Assembly: GCA_016789885.1 (NCBI GenBank)
Contig: JAEUPZ010000031.1
Span: 248,001 to 312,000 of the forward strand
DNA: 64,000 nucleotides
DNA from: Chromatiales bacterium
GTDB lineage: Bacteria > Pseudomonadota > Gammaproteobacteria > Steroidobacterales > GCA-2729495
Reading direction: 5' to 3'
In this document: one piece after another, positions 1 to 18,313 of the stretch
How the letters are laid out: every line of letters starts with the position of its first letter
How positions within the stretch are numbered: position 1 is the stretch's first letter
The notes under the pieces: model-generated
What the model saw: the letters and a program-made list of their open reading frames with translations, nothing else
Databases searched by the model: none
Told to the model about the DNA's origin: nothing
Program-made: the position numbers and the translations under genes

Positions 1-2219
<2,219 letters not shown>

Positions 2220-2272
2220 GGCGGCCAGCTGGGCGCCTGGCCGGTGCGGCCAGCGGGTGAAGGAATGCGGTG

Positions 2273-2292
2273 CGCTGCCCGGCCGGGCAGCG
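2273..2292. terminator. Hairpin between convergent clpA and infA
   Basis: A perfect 8-bp inverted repeat (CGCTGCCC / GGGCAGCG) with a 4-nt loop sits just past the infA stop codon and 54 bp past the clpA stop. Its position between convergent genes suits a shared terminator, but there is no T-run on either side, so intrinsic termination is uncertain. Confidence 0.35.
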
Positions 2293-2295
2293 GCC

Positions 2296-2514
2296 TCAAC
2301 GCTCGCGGAAGGTGATGCGGCCCTTGGTCAGGTCGTAGGGGGTGAGCTCGACCTTGACGCGGTCGCCCGTGAGGATGCGGATGTAGTTCTTCCGCATCTT
2401 TCCTGAGATGTGGGCCGTGACGACATGGCCGTTGTCGAGCTGCACCCGGAACGTGGTGTTCGGCAGGGTCTCGGTAACGACTCCCGACATCTCGATGGCG
2501 TCTTCTTTGGGCAT
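2296..2514 (-). CDS. infA: Translation initiation factor IF-1
   Basis: A 72-residue S1-type OB-fold protein that binds the 30S A site during initiation. The length is the standard one for IF-1. The family signatures MPKEDAIEM at the start and [14 protein letters not shown] followed by [13 protein letters not shown] are present. A GGAG ribosome-binding site lies about 7 nt before the ATG. It is 41 bp downstream of aat on the same strand and converges with clpA, the same arrangement as in E. coli. Confidence 0.98.
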   Translation of the reverse strand: MPKEDAIEMSGVVTETLPNTTFRVQLDNGHVVTAHISGKMRKNYIRILTGDRVKVELTPYDLTKGRITFRER

Positions 2515-2555
2515 GCGGACTCCGGCAAACGGGCCGCGATTCTGCGCGAACTGGC

Positions 2556-3305
2556 CTACCCGCGCAAGGGAGTCGCCCCGGGCACCCCGGCGAGGTCATG
2601 GGTGTCGATGGGCGGGGACGGCCAGCCGAGGGTACCCGGGCTGCCCGCCACGAGCGGCTCAAGCTCCGCCAGGAACGCCTCCCGCGGCACCGTCCGGCTG
2701 CCGAGGCTCGCCAGGTGGCTGGACGCGACCTGGCAGTCGACCAGCGGTGCGCCCAGGTCCGCCAGGTGCCGGACCAGCCGGACGAGCGCGACCTTCGAGG
2801 CATCGGGACGCGTCGCGAACATCGACTCGCCGAAGAACGCGCGGCCGATGCTGACCCCGTAGAGGCCGCCGACGAGCTCGCCATCCTCCCAGGTTTCGAC
2901 GGAGTGGGCATGGCCCAGCGCGTGCAGCTCGCGGTAGGCCGCGTGCATGGCCGGCGTGATCCAGGTCTCGTCCCGGCCCGGGGCCGCGGCGCAGCCGTGG
3001 ATCACGCCGCCGAAGTCGGCATCGATCGACACGCGGTAGCGCCCGCTGCGCAGGGTCCGGCGCAGGCTCCGCGATACCCGGAGCTCGTTGGTGTACAGCA
3101 CGGCCCGCGGGTCGGGGCTCCACCAGAGGATCGGCTGCCCCGCCTCGAACCACGGGAAGATGCCGCGGCGGTAGGCCGCCAGCAGCCGGTCCGGTGACAG
3201 GTCGCCGCCGATGCACAGCAGGCCCGGCGGGTCCGGCAGGGCCTCGGCAGCGTCGGGAAACGCTTCGGGCGGATCGCCGGGGGAGATGAGCGCAAGCCGC
3301 GGCAC
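2556..3305 (-). CDS. aat: Leucyl/phenylalanyl-tRNA--protein transferase
   Basis: Transfers Leu or Phe from aminoacyl-tRNA to proteins with N-terminal Lys or Arg, creating N-degrons for ClpS/ClpAP. The 249-residue product has [47 protein letters not shown] and DCQV..SHLASLG, all typical of the family. The start is chosen as GTG at 3305, giving (M)[10 protein letters not shown], one base after the TGA of the upstream acyltransferase gene. A longer open frame upstream lies inside that gene and is not used. The spacing implies translational coupling. Confidence 0.95.
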   Translation of the reverse strand: MPRLALISPGDPPEAFPDAAEALPDPPGLLCIGGDLSPDRLLAAYRRGIFPWFEAGQPILWWSPDPRAVLYTNELRVSRSLRRTLRSGRYRVSIDADFGGVIHGCAAAPGRDETWITPAMHAAYRELHALGHAHSVETWEDGELVGGLYGVSIGRAFFGESMFATRPDASKVALVRLVRHLADLGAPLVDCQVASSHLASLGSRTVPREAFLAELEPLVAGSPGTLGWPSPPIDTHDLAGVPGATPLRG

Positions 3306-3306
3306 G

Positions 3307-5425
<2,119 letters not shown>

Positions 5426-5445
5426 TCAGTGTAGGCCAGGCCTGC

Positions 5446-5476
5446 TTGCACGCGGTAGGGGGCGTGCTGCTATGAT
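5446..5476 (+). promoter_or_regulatory. Candidate promoter for ftsK
   Basis: TTGCAC at 5446-5451 and TATGAT at 5471-5476 resemble sigma-70 elements, but the 19-bp spacing is longer than ideal. It lies in the trxB/ftsK divergent gap about 120 bp before the ftsK start. The following stretch contains a short dyad (AACCC...GGGTT, 5480-5502) that may be regulatory. Confidence 0.4.
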
Positions 5477-5598
5477 CCCAACCCTTAACTCCCAAGCGGG
5501 TTAGGCAGTTAACGCGACTTTCTGGTGCGCGTTGTGAGGGGAACGGCCTGCCTCCACGGTGCAGGCCCGGCGCAGGGAACGCGGGGTGCTACAGGGCA

Positions 5599-7932
5599 GT
5601 GGCCAGGGCGGCTTCCATCGAGGGACGTAGTCTCGTCCTGTCCGGGACCAACGTGCTGCGTGAGGCAGCGCTGTGGGTCTTCGGTGCATGCGCGGTCATC
5701 ATGCTGGTGGCGCTCGTCACCTACAGTCCGCGCGACCCCGGCTTCAGCCACACCGGCGACGGCAGCCCGGTGCGCAACCAGATCGGTACCGTCGGCGCCT
5801 GGTTCGCCGACGTCTCCTTCAGCCTGTTCGGCGGCCCGGCCTTCCTGTTCCCGGTGATGATGGGCCTCGCCGGCTGGATCCTGTTCTCGGCGCGCACCGA
5901 GCCGGGTCCCATCGACCGGCGCCTGCTCGGCATGCGCCTCGGCGGCTTCGGCGTGACGCTGCTGGCGAGCTGCGGCCTCGGTACCCTGCATTTCTCCGCG
6001 CCGACGCTGCCCAGGACCGCGGGCGGCGCCTTCGGCGAGCTGGTGGGGCAGGGGCTCGCCGTGGCGCTCGGCAGCCTCGGCGCGACGCTGATGCTGCTGG
6101 CCGTCTGGCTCGCGGCGGTGTCCCTTTTCACCGGCATCTCGTGGCTCGCCGTCATGGACCACACGGGGCGCCTCGTGCTGGCCGGCGTCGACGCCGCGCG
6201 GGTCTGGCCTGGCCGCATCCGCGAGTTGCTGGCGGCGCGCCGCGCTGCGGGTTCCGCCGGCGAGGCCGAGGAACTCGCCGAGGTCGTGCAGAAGGAGCGC
6301 CGCCGGGTCGAGAAGAAAAAGTCGAACCCGCGCATCGAGCCCGCCGTGGCGCCGCCCGAGCCGAGCACCCGGGCCGAGAAGGAGCGCCAGGTTCCGCTCT
6401 TTACGCCGGCCGCCGTGCCGGGCGAGCTGCCGCCGCTGGGGCTGCTCGACGACCCCGTGGAGCAGGCGCCCAGCTACTCCAAGGAGTCGCTCGAGGCCAT
6501 ATCGCGGCTCGTCGAGATCAAGCTGCGCGATTTCGGCGTCGAGGTCGAGGTCGTCGCCGTGCAGCCGGGGCCGGTGGTCACGCGCTTCGAACTTGCACCG
6601 GCGCCGGGAGTCAAGGTCAGCCAGATCAGCAACCTCGCCAAGGATCTGGCGCGCTCGCTGTCGGCCATCAGCGTGCGGGTCGTCGAGGTCATCCCGGGCA
6701 AGCCGACGGTGGGCCTCGAGATTCCCAACGAGAACCGCGAGACGGTGACGCTCGGCGAGATCCTGCGCTCGAAGGCCTATGAGGAGATGCCGTCGCCGCT
6801 GACGCTGGCGCTCGGCAAGGACATCGGCGGCAAGTCCGTCGTGGCCGACCTGCAGCGCATGCCGCACCTGATGATTGCCGGTACCACCGGGTCCGGCAAG
6901 TCCGTCGGCATCAACGCCATGGTTCTGAGCCTGCTCTACAAGGCTCACCCGGACGACGTGCGCCTGATCATGATCGACCCGAAGATGCTGGAACTCTCGG
7001 TGTACGAGGGCATCCCGCACCTGCTGGCGCCGGTGGTCACCGACATGCGCGACGCGGCCAACGCCCTGCGCTGGTGTGTCGCCGAAATGGAACGCCGCTA
7101 CCGCGTGATGGCGGCGCTCGGCGTGCGCAACATCGGCGGCTACAACCGCAAGGTGAAGCAGGCCATCGAGAAGGGCGAGCCGATCCGCGACCCGCTGGCC
7201 GGCACCGAGTTCGCCATGAGCGTCGGCGTCGACGGCGTGGTGCCGACGCTCGAGCACCTGCCGTACATCGTCGTCATCATCGACGAGCTGGCCGACCTGA
7301 TGATGATCGTCGGCAAGAAAGTCGAGGAGCTGATCGCGCGGCTCGCCCAGAAGGCCCGCGCCGCCGGCATCCACATGGTCATCGCGACCCAGCGCCCGTC
7401 CGTCGACGTCATCACGGGCCTGATCAAGGCCAACATCCCGACGCGCATTGCCTTCCAGGTTTCGGCCAAGGTCGACTCGCGGACCATCCTTGACCAGAGC
7501 GGCGCCGAGAGCCTGCTGGGCCACGGCGACATGCTGTTCCTGCCGCCGGGTACCGGCGCACCGCTGCGCGTGCATGGCGCGTTCGTCTCCGACCCTGAGG
7601 TGCACCGCGTTGTCGCGCACCTCAAGGGCACCGGGCAGCCGCGCTACGTCGACGAGATCACCGAGGGTCCGTCCCAGCCGCTGCCGGGCATCCCCGGCGA
7701 GACGCCCGCCGGCGGCGACGACGACGGCGAGGCCGACGCACTTTACGACCAGGCCGTGCAGATCGTGCTCGAGACGCGGCGGGCCTCGGTCTCCGGCATC
7801 CAGCGCCGGCTCAAGATCGGCTACAACCGGGCCGCACGCCTCGTCGAGACCATGGAGAAGGCGGGCCTCGTCGGCCAGCTGCAGTCCAACGGTTTCCGTG
7901 AGGTGCTGGCGCCGGGCCCGTCGGACGACTGA
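5599..7932 (+). CDS. ftsK: DNA translocase FtsK
   Basis: Septum-anchored, ATP-driven DNA pump that couples chromosome dimer resolution to division. The 777-residue protein has about four hydrophobic segments in residues 15-185, a short basic/acidic linker (about 205-275), and the motor domain with Walker [13 protein letters not shown] near residue 432. The C-terminal winged-helix gamma domain ([19 protein letters not shown]) reads polar DNA motifs. The linker is far shorter than in E. coli FtsK, as in SpoIIIE-like forms. GTG at 5599 is the chosen start. The stop overlaps the lolA ATG by one base. Confidence 0.96.
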   Translation: MARAASIEGRSLVLSGTNVLREAALWVFGACAVIMLVALVTYSPRDPGFSHTGDGSPVRNQIGTVGAWFADVSFSLFGGPAFLFPVMMGLAGWILFSARTEPGPIDRRLLGMRLGGFGVTLLASCGLGTLHFSAPTLPRTAGGAFGELVGQGLAVALGSLGATLMLLAVWLAAVSLFTGISWLAVMDHTGRLVLAGVDAARVWPGRIRELLAARRAAGSAGEAEELAEVVQKERRRVEKKKSNPRIEPAVAPPEPSTRAEKERQVPLFTPAAVPGELPPLGLLDDPVEQAPSYSKESLEAISRLVEIKLRDFGVEVEVVAVQPGPVVTRFELAPAPGVKVSQISNLAKDLARSLSAISVRVVEVIPGKPTVGLEIPNENRETVTLGEILRSKAYEEMPSPLTLALGKDIGGKSVVADLQRMPHLMIAGTTGSGKSVGINAMVLSLLYKAHPDDVRLIMIDPKMLELSVYEGIPHLLAPVVTDMRDAANALRWCVAEMERRYRVMAALGVRNIGGYNRKVKQAIEKGEPIRDPLAGTEFAMSVGVDGVVPTLEHLPYIVVIIDELADLMMIVGKKVEELIARLAQKARAAGIHMVIATQRPSVDVITGLIKANIPTRIAFQVSAKVDSRTILDQSGAESLLGHGDMLFLPPGTGAPLRVHGAFVSDPEVHRVVAHLKGTGQPRYVDEITEGPSQPLPGIPGETPAGGDDDGEADALYDQAVQIVLETRRASVSGIQRRLKIGYNRAARLVETMEKAGLVGQLQSNGFREVLAPGPSDD

Positions 7933-8591
7933 TGGTCGCCCGTCCTGCCTGGGGTGTCGGGCTGCTGGCGGCCGGATTGCTGGGCGGTCTGTCCGCCGTG
8001 GCAGCCCCTCCCGCACCCGACGCGGTGCCGACCCCACCGGCGCTGCGGCAGTTCCTCGACACGGTGCAGACGTTCCGCTCGCCCTTCACCCAGGCGGTGT
8101 TCGACTCCCGTGGCCGCGCGGTCGAGTCATCGGCCGGCGAGGTGGTCATGCAGCGGCCGGGGCGTTTCCGCTGGGACTACGCCACGCCCTATGTCCGCAC
8201 CATCGTGGCCGATGGCGAGCGCCTCTGGCTCTACGAGGCCGACCTCGAGCAGGTGACCGTGCGCCGGCTGTCCGACGGCCTCGGTGACACGCCAGCGGCA
8301 CTGCTGACGGGCCGCGACGACGTGCTGAAGCGCTTCGCCGTGCAGCGGGCCTGGGAGGCAGACGGCCTGGCGTGGTCGGCGCTGCGCCCGCGGACGGCGG
8401 AGGGGGACTTCGCGGAATTGCGCCTTGGCTTCCGCGGCAACGTCCTGCTGGCCCTGGAGCTGGACGACCGGCTCGGACAACGCACGCGCATCGACTTCCA
8501 GTCGCCACGGCTGAACGCCGCGGTGCCGGCCGACACCTTCCGCTTCATGCCACCCGCCGGCGCGGACGTCATCGACGACGCCGAGCTCTGA
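7932..8591 (+). CDS. lolA: Outer-membrane lipoprotein carrier protein LolA
   Basis: Periplasmic chaperone that carries lipoproteins from LolCDE to LolB. The 219-residue product has a signal peptide (hydrophobic residues 8-25, cleavage near AVAA), then the LolA-type pattern: FLDTVQTFRSPFTQ, GEVVMQRPGRFRWDY and DGERLWLYEADLEQVTV. It starts on the TGATG overlap with ftsK, so it is probably translationally coupled. The ftsK-lolA-rarA-serS order matches E. coli. Confidence 0.94.
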   Translation: MVARPAWGVGLLAAGLLGGLSAVAAPPAPDAVPTPPALRQFLDTVQTFRSPFTQAVFDSRGRAVESSAGEVVMQRPGRFRWDYATPYVRTIVADGERLWLYEADLEQVTVRRLSDGLGDTPAALLTGRDDVLKRFAVQRAWEADGLAWSALRPRTAEGDFAELRLGFRGNVLLALELDDRLGQRTRIDFQSPRLNAAVPADTFRFMPPAGADVIDDAEL

Positions 8592-8610
8592 GGCGGCGGC
8601 CGGCCTCCCG

Positions 8611-8972
8611 ATGCTGCCACTCCGTTACGGGCGACTCTGGCTGGCTGTCGGGCTGCTGGCGCTGGTGGCGGGCATCGCGGTGGCCCTGCAGCGCCAGTCG
8701 GGCCTGCCGCTCTTCGTCCTGAGCGACAAGCTATACCACGCGGCGGCCTTCGCGGCCTTCACGGTCTGGTTTGGCGGCCTCGTCGAGCTGCGGCACCTGT
8801 CGTGGGTGGCCCTCGGCCTGCTCGGCTACGGTGCGCTCATCGAGGTTGCCCAGTCCTTCGTCCCGTACCGCCAGGCCGACGGCTTCGACCTGGCGGCGGA
8901 TGCCGCCGGCATTCTGCTAGGCTGCGTCCTCAGCGCGGCCGGGCTACGCCACTGGGGCCGGCGCGTCGACGC

Positions 8973-8997
<25 letters not shown>
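8611..8997 (+). CDS. VanZ-like family membrane protein
   Basis: A 128-residue membrane protein with about four hydrophobic helices. LSDKLYHAAAFAAFTVWF and GALIEVAQSFVPYRQADGFDLAADAAG match the conserved VanZ-like pattern (D-K-x-x-H, then an IE-x-x-Q/R...D motif). The family is named for the teicoplanin-resistance protein VanZ, but most chromosomal members have no proven function. It lies 19 bp after lolA and its end overlaps the start of rarA by 25 bp. Confidence 0.8.
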
Positions 8998-13854
<4,857 letters not shown>

Positions 13855-13885
13855 AGCACCGGAGGCCGGGCGGGGCAGAGTAGTG

Positions 13886-14593
13886 TCAGTCTTCGCCGCC
13901 GACGCCGAGCAGCGCCAGCAGGTTGACGAAGATGTTGTAGATGCTGACGTAGAAGCCGACGGTGGCCAGGATGTAGTTGTCCTGCTCGCCGCGCAGGATC
14001 GCGCTGGTGTCGTACAGGATGAGACCCGCCATCAGCAGCACGATGCCGGCCGAGATCGCCATCTGGAAGGCCGACAGGTCGACGAAGAGGCCGACCACGA
14101 TCACCAGCAGCATGCCGATGAGGCCCACCGTCAGGAACGTGCGCAGGAAGCTGAAGTCACGGCCGCTGCGCACCGCGTAGGCGCTGAGGCCCGTGAACAT
14201 GACGCCAGTGACGCCGAGCGACGTCATGATCAGCTGGCTGCCATTCGGCACCGCGGTCAGGTACGCCGACAGCAGGGGCCCCAGGGTCAGGCCCATGAAG
14301 CCCGTCAGCGCGAACACCGCGGCCAGCCCGGCGGCCGAGTTCCGCAGCTTGAACGTCAGGAACAGCAGGCCGAAGTAGCCCACCAGCGTGACGATGGGGC
14401 CGAAGTAGGGCAGCCGCAGCGCCATGCTGAGCCCCGCCATCGCGGCGCTGAAGAGCAGCGTCATCGACAGCAGGAGGTAGGTGTTGCGCAGGACCTTGTT
14501 GGTGTCGAGGGCCGACGCACGGGCAGCTTCGCCAAGTCCCGGCAGGCTGGCGGCACGTCCCGGCTGGGGGCGCAGGTCGCGGATGTCAGACAT
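13886..14593 (-). CDS. Bax inhibitor-1/YccA family inner-membrane protein
   Basis: A 235-residue protein with about seven transmembrane helices after a 30-residue cytoplasmic N-terminus. LRNTYLLLSMTLLFSA, YDTSAILRGEQDNYI and the LYDTS motif match the BI-1/YccA/YbhL family, which includes FtsH-interacting and ion-leak proteins. A strong GAGGAGG ribosome-binding site precedes the ATG. It stands alone and converges with the S9 peptidase. Confidence 0.92.
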   Translation of the reverse strand: MSDIRDLRPQPGRAASLPGLGEAARASALDTNKVLRNTYLLLSMTLLFSAAMAGLSMALRLPYFGPIVTLVGYFGLLFLTFKLRNSAAGLAAVFALTGFMGLTLGPLLSAYLTAVPNGSQLIMTSLGVTGVMFTGLSAYAVRSGRDFSFLRTFLTVGLIGMLLVIVVGLFVDLSAFQMAISAGIVLLMAGLILYDTSAILRGEQDNYILATVGFYVSIYNIFVNLLALLGVGGED

Positions 14594-14748
14594 TCAGCAG
14601 TTCCTCCTCAGGGGGAAACGGTAACCCCGGCCACTGCCGGGGCGATGCCCGGAGTGTACCGCGTTTGGCCCGTTCGACCGGCCACCCCCCGCCGGGTTCC
14701 CGGCCGGTGGCCCGCTTTCGGTAAAGTAGCGGGGTATGCCGCAGCGCC

Positions 14749-14890
<142 letters not shown>

Positions 14891-14978
14891 CGTGGACGAA
14901 CCCGCCGGGTGCCACCCCGCCGCCCACCCCCGTCCCGGCTGCTACCATCGCCCCGCCCCGCCACGAGGACTGCCGACC

Positions 14979-15251
14979 ATGCCCCATCTCCCTGGCCCTG
15001 TCCGCGCCGTGCTGGCAGTCAGCGCAGCCCTCACCGCGTGCGCCTGCTCCATGCCCCGCATCCCATTCGTCTCCGGCTACCACGAAGTCACCGTCGCCGA
15101 CTCCGGCAGGACCTACTGCACCGACCGCCTGCGCCGTGATGGCAGCATCGTCGAGTTCGAAGACGGCGTGACGGGTGCCTGGACGAGCGCTGCCAGCGCC
15201 ACCACCCGCGAGATCACGGCCGCCGAGTACCGCAGCTGCATCGCCCGCTGA
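14979..15251 (+). CDS. Small putative lipoprotein
   Basis: A 90-residue protein of unknown function. The N-terminus has a hydrophobic stretch (about residues 8-18) ending in a lipobox-like LTAC, so it is likely lipid-anchored. The mature part has two further Cys residues (in YCTD and SCIAR) that could form a disulfide. A GAGGA ribosome-binding site precedes the chosen ATG. The upstream extension of the frame runs through the tRNA and is not real. The gene ends 13 bp before the methyltransferase. Confidence 0.65.
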   Translation: MPHLPGPVRAVLAVSAALTACACSMPRIPFVSGYHEVTVADSGRTYCTDRLRRDGSIVEFEDGVTGAWTSAASATTREITAAEYRSCIAR

Positions 15252-15264
15252 AGCCGTGCCTGCC

Positions 15265-16275
15265 ATGACGACAGAGTCGCTGGACCAGCTGCTGGCGCGG
15301 AGCCTCGAGGGGGCTCTCACGTACCGCTGCCTCAGCGTCGTCGCCGAACTGGGTGTAGCGGACGCCCTCGCTGATGGCGCTCTCCCGCTGGACGAGCTGG
15401 CAGCCCGTTGCGGTGCCGATCCCCTGACGCTCGGTCGCGTCCTCCGCCTGCTGGCGCCGTCGGGCGTCTTCCACGAAGGTCCGCCGGTCGTATTCGCGCT
15501 GGGACCCCTGGGCCACGGCCTGCGCAGCGGCGTGCCGGGTTCCGTCCGCGACCGGCTGCGCGCCGCCTGGCAGGACCTGGCCTGGTCCGCCTACGGGGCG
15601 TTGCCGGCGGCCGTGCGCACCGGCCGGTCGGCCTTCGACCTGGCCTTCGGCATGCCGGTATTCGACTACTTCGCCGTCCATCCGGAGTACGGGGCCGCCT
15701 TCGACCGGGCCATGGCGCGGGTCTCGGCGCCGGAAGACGCCGCCATCGCTGCCGCTTTCGACTTCAGCGCCGCACGCCGCATCGTCGATGTCGGCGGTGG
15801 CCGGGGGGGCCTGCTGCGCGCCGTGCTGGCGCGCCATCCGCAGGCCACCGGGGTGCTCCTCGACCGGACGGGCGTCATCGCCGACGTCGATGCGGCGTCG
15901 TTCCCGGCCGGCCGGCTGGCCGTGCAGGCCGGTGACTTCTTTGCGTCGGTGCCACCGGGTGGCGACCTCTACCTGCTGAAGCGGATCCTCCACGACTGGA
16001 GTGACGCCGACGCCATCGGCATCCTGCGCAACATCCGCGCGGTACTCGGGGCCGGGGGGCAGGGCGTGCTGGTCATCGAGGCCATCCTCGGCGACGGCAA
16101 CGAGCCGGACCCGGTCAAGGTGCAGGACATCAATATGCTGGCGCTGACACCCGGCCGCGAGCGGCGGCTCGACGAGTTCGCCGCGCTCTTCGCCGCCGCC
16201 GGGCTGCGCCTCGCCGAGGGTCCGCTGCCCGTGGCGGGCTTCAGCGTGCAGCTGCTCCGCGCCGTGCCGGCCTGA
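15265..16275 (+). CDS. SAM-dependent O-methyltransferase (plant COMT / hydroxyneurosporene methyltransferase type)
   Basis: A 336-residue class I methyltransferase of the O-methyltransferase family 2 type. It has an N-terminal winged-helix dimerisation domain (about 1-90: LVAELGVADALADG, LGRVLRLLAPSGVFHE), then the SAM site VDVGGGRGGLLRAVL near residue 174. The LKRILHDWSD segment holds the His-Asp-Trp typical of the catalytic His region. The substrate is unknown and the neighbours give no pathway. The start is the ATG after GTGCCTGCC; longer reading frames overlap the lipoprotein gene. Confidence 0.88.
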   Translation: MTTESLDQLLARSLEGALTYRCLSVVAELGVADALADGALPLDELAARCGADPLTLGRVLRLLAPSGVFHEGPPVVFALGPLGHGLRSGVPGSVRDRLRAAWQDLAWSAYGALPAAVRTGRSAFDLAFGMPVFDYFAVHPEYGAAFDRAMARVSAPEDAAIAAAFDFSAARRIVDVGGGRGGLLRAVLARHPQATGVLLDRTGVIADVDAASFPAGRLAVQAGDFFASVPPGGDLYLLKRILHDWSDADAIGILRNIRAVLGAGGQGVLVIEAILGDGNEPDPVKVQDINMLALTPGRERRLDEFAALFAAAGLRLAEGPLPVAGFSVQLLRAVPA

Positions 16276-16308
16276 CGGTCGCTGCCGGCCTGCGGCTACA
16301 ATTGCCGC

Positions 16309-16977
16309 ATGTCAGCCGCGCCAGAGTCCCTCCCGCCGCCGGATGCCGCCGCCCTGCGCCGCAAGCGCCGGCGCCGCCGGCGCATCGAAGCCGTGCTGGC
16401 CTTCCTCGCCATGGCCATGGTGCTCGCCTGGTTCTTCGAGCAGCAGTCGACGACCACCGTGATCTTCGTGCGCTTCGCCGAGGCCGAGACGGGCCCCGCC
16501 GGTGACGCGCGGCTGTCGGCCGCCGGGCGTGCCCGGGCAGAGGAGCTGCGCCGCGTGCTCATGGACGTCGATGTGGACCGCGGCCTCAACGCCGTCTACG
16601 TGAGCAGCTACCGTCCGACCCGTGAGACGGCCGAGCCTGTGGCGCGCCAGTTCGGCATCAAGATCGAGGAGTTCGATCCCAACAACATCCCGCGCCTCGA
16701 GCGCCGGGTGCTGAAGATCTACAAGGGCCGGATCGTTCTGGTCGTCGGCGATGGGCCCAGCATCCGCGCCGCCATTCCCGAGTTCCATGGCAGCAAGAAG
16801 GTTCCGCCCGAGGTCGACGTCGAGGCCGACCAGATGTACATCGTCACGATCCCCTGGTACGGCAAGGTCAAGACGCTGCGCCTGCGGTACGGGGTGCCGA
16901 CGGCCAGCCCGGCGCCGCCGGAGCCCGCTACCCCCGGGGAGGGTGCCGATCCGTCGACGGCTCCGCCGGCGCCGTGA
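16309..16977 (+). CDS. Membrane-anchored histidine-phosphatase-fold protein lacking both catalytic histidines
   Basis: A 222-residue protein with a very basic N-terminus (RRKRRRRRR), one transmembrane helix (about residues 28-46) and a phosphoglycerate-mutase/SixA-like domain. The family RHG motif reads VRFAEAE here, so the phospho-accepting His is Phe. The second catalytic His, expected in a VVGHS/G-type motif, reads VVGDGPS. The other fold markers remain (LSAAGRARAEELRRVL, VYVSSYRPTRETAEPVA). It probably binds or regulates rather than hydrolyses. The Pro-rich tail overlaps the convergent trmH end by 50 bp. Confidence 0.75.
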   Translation: MSAAPESLPPPDAAALRRKRRRRRRIEAVLAFLAMAMVLAWFFEQQSTTTVIFVRFAEAETGPAGDARLSAAGRARAEELRRVLMDVDVDRGLNAVYVSSYRPTRETAEPVARQFGIKIEEFDPNNIPRLERRVLKIYKGRIVLVVGDGPSIRAAIPEFHGSKKVPPEVDVEADQMYIVTIPWYGKVKTLRLRYGVPTASPAPPEPATPGEGADPSTAPPAP

Positions 16978-17617
16978 CGATGAGCCCCTCGGCGTCGAGG
17001 ACCGGGTAAGGCAGACCCTGGTCCCGGTAGCGTGCCGCGAGCCGCGGGTAGCCCCACTCGAAGAGGATCCGGCCGTAGCGCTCCGGGTCGAGCCGGGGCC
17101 GGGCATAGGCGCCGGCCGCCTCGCGCTGGCGGGCGGCCTCGTAGAGGAGCAGCGCCGCGGCCACCGAGACGTTCAGCGACTCGGCAAAGCCCCGCATGGG
17201 GATGATGACGTGGCCGTCGGCCAGCGTCGCGGCGGCGGGCGACACCCCCTTCAGCTCCGAGCCCATCAGGAAGGCCGTGGGCCGGGTGTAGTCGGGCGTC
17301 CGGTAGTCGACGGCGGAATCCGAGAAATGTGCGGCAAGTATCTGGAAGTCCTGGGACTTCAGGCGATCGATGGCCACCTCGATGGACGGGTGCAGCACCG
17401 TGCGTACCCAGCCCCGCGTCCCGCCGGTGATCATCCGGGGCTGCTCGAAGGCCCCGTGGGGCGAGACGGCGTGCAGCTCCAGCGTGCCCACGGCATCGCT
17501 GGTGCGGAGCATCGCCGCGACGTTGTGCGGGTTGCGCACGTTCTCGGCGAGGATGGTCAGGTCGGGCTGGCGCAGGTCGAGGGCGGCGCGCAGCTTGCGG
17601 TTGCGTTCGGGAGTCAT
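16928..17617 (-). CDS. trmH: tRNA (guanosine(18)-2'-O)-methyltransferase TrmH
   Basis: SPOUT-class enzyme that 2'-O-methylates G18 in the tRNA D-loop. The 229 residues carry ILAENVRNPHNVAAMLRTSDAVG at the start (motif 1 with the catalytic Arg), FLMGSELKGVS (motif 2) and IIPMRGFAESLNVSVAAAL (motif 3, the SAM knot). The C-terminal tail follows the TrmH pattern rather than that of RlmB. It converges with and overlaps the SixA-like gene. Confidence 0.93.
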   Translation of the reverse strand: MTPERNRKLRAALDLRQPDLTILAENVRNPHNVAAMLRTSDAVGTLELHAVSPHGAFEQPRMITGGTRGWVRTVLHPSIEVAIDRLKSQDFQILAAHFSDSAVDYRTPDYTRPTAFLMGSELKGVSPAAATLADGHVIIPMRGFAESLNVSVAAALLLYEAARQREAAGAYARPRLDPERYGRILFEWGYPRLAARYRDQGLPYPVLDAEGLIVTAPAEPSTDRHPPRG

Positions 17618-17631
17618 CGGGAGGGGCCTGC

Positions 17632-18048
17632 GTGATCCATCAGGGCGTCATTGAAGTCGATACCGGCGGGCGTGGCACCACCGACATCACGGCGCGCGTC
17701 GGGCGGGTCGTGGCCGCCTCCGGCATCCGCGCCGGCACCGCGCATCTCTTCCTGCAGCACACCAGCGCGGCGCTGATGGTATGCGAGAACGCCGATCCGG
17801 ACGTGCGCCGGGACCTCGAGACCGTCCTCGGCGGCCTCGCGCCGGACGGCGACCCGCGCTATCGGCACGACGCCGAAGGCCCCGACGACATGGCCGCCCA
17901 CGTGCGCTCCGTACTGGTCGGCATCGAGCTCACGGTGCCGGTGCGCGAGGGGCGCTGCCTGCTCGGCACCTGGCAGGGCCTCTACCTGTGGGAGCACCGG
18001 ACGGGCGCCTTCCGGCGCCGCATCGTCGTGACCGTGCAGGGCGAGTAG
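17632..18048 (+). CDS. yjbQ: YjbQ / UPF0047 family protein
   Basis: A 138-residue protein of the UPF0047 family, annotated elsewhere as having weak thiamine-phosphate-synthase activity. Family marks are FLQHTSAALMVCENADPDVRRDLE and GTWQGLYLWEHR, and the conserved His/Glu set suggests a metal site. GTG at 17632 is the chosen start. It is divergent from trmH and lies just upstream of tRNA-Arg. Confidence 0.9.
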   Translation: MIHQGVIEVDTGGRGTTDITARVGRVVAASGIRAGTAHLFLQHTSAALMVCENADPDVRRDLETVLGGLAPDGDPRYRHDAEGPDDMAAHVRSVLVGIELTVPVREGRCLLGTWQGLYLWEHRTGAFRRRIVVTVQGE

Positions 18049-18077
18049 GTGACGCTCCGGCTAGAATGCAGCCCGGC

Positions 18078-18153
18078 GCCCCGGTAGCTCAGGGGATAGA
18101 GCGTCCGCCTCCTAAGCGGAAGGTCCCGCGTTCGAATCGCGGTCGGGGCACCA
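18078..18153 (+). tRNA. tRNA-Arg (anticodon CCU), integration target
   Basis: A 76-nt tRNA. The acceptor stem is GCCCCGG/TCGGGGC, the anticodon loop CTCCTAA gives CCU, and the T-loop TTCGAAT and encoded CCA are present. Its 3' half from 18109 is repeated exactly at 27211-27260, which marks it as the attachment site of the following element. The tRNA remains intact. Confidence 0.97.
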
Positions 18154-18158
18154 TGAAA
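18109..18158. repeat. attL: 50-bp direct repeat in tRNA-Arg
   Basis: Identical over 50 bp to 27211-27260. It starts in the anticodon loop of tRNA-Arg and ends 5 bp past the CCA. The flanking bases differ on both sides (C versus T before, T versus A after), which fixes the core limits. Confidence 0.95.
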
Positions 18159-18199
18159 TCAATGACTTATAGATTTCAAATCCTCAATGGCCGGCCATT

Positions 18200-18218
18200 T
18201 GGCGCAAAAATGGCGCAA
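18200..18218. repeat. Candidate integrase arm-type sites, left end
   Basis: Two direct copies of TGGCGCAA start 11 bp apart (18200 and 18211), about 42 bp inside attL. The same pair with the same 11-bp spacing occurs near the right end (27084 and 27095). Paired repeats at both ends are typical of integrase arm binding. Confidence 0.6.
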
Positions 18219-18313
18219 CTCGTCTAAAATCGGACCCTGAAAACGAAGCGGCCCGGGCGGTGCTACCAACACCACGCCGGGCCTGTCCATCGCCAGCATC
18301 AGAGGTGCTAGGA

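Noticed and set aside
5509..8037. An 842-codon open frame antisense to ftsK and lolA
   Set aside because: Shadow of ftsK; the composition (His/Asp/Arg/Val-rich) is typical of complementary-strand artefacts.
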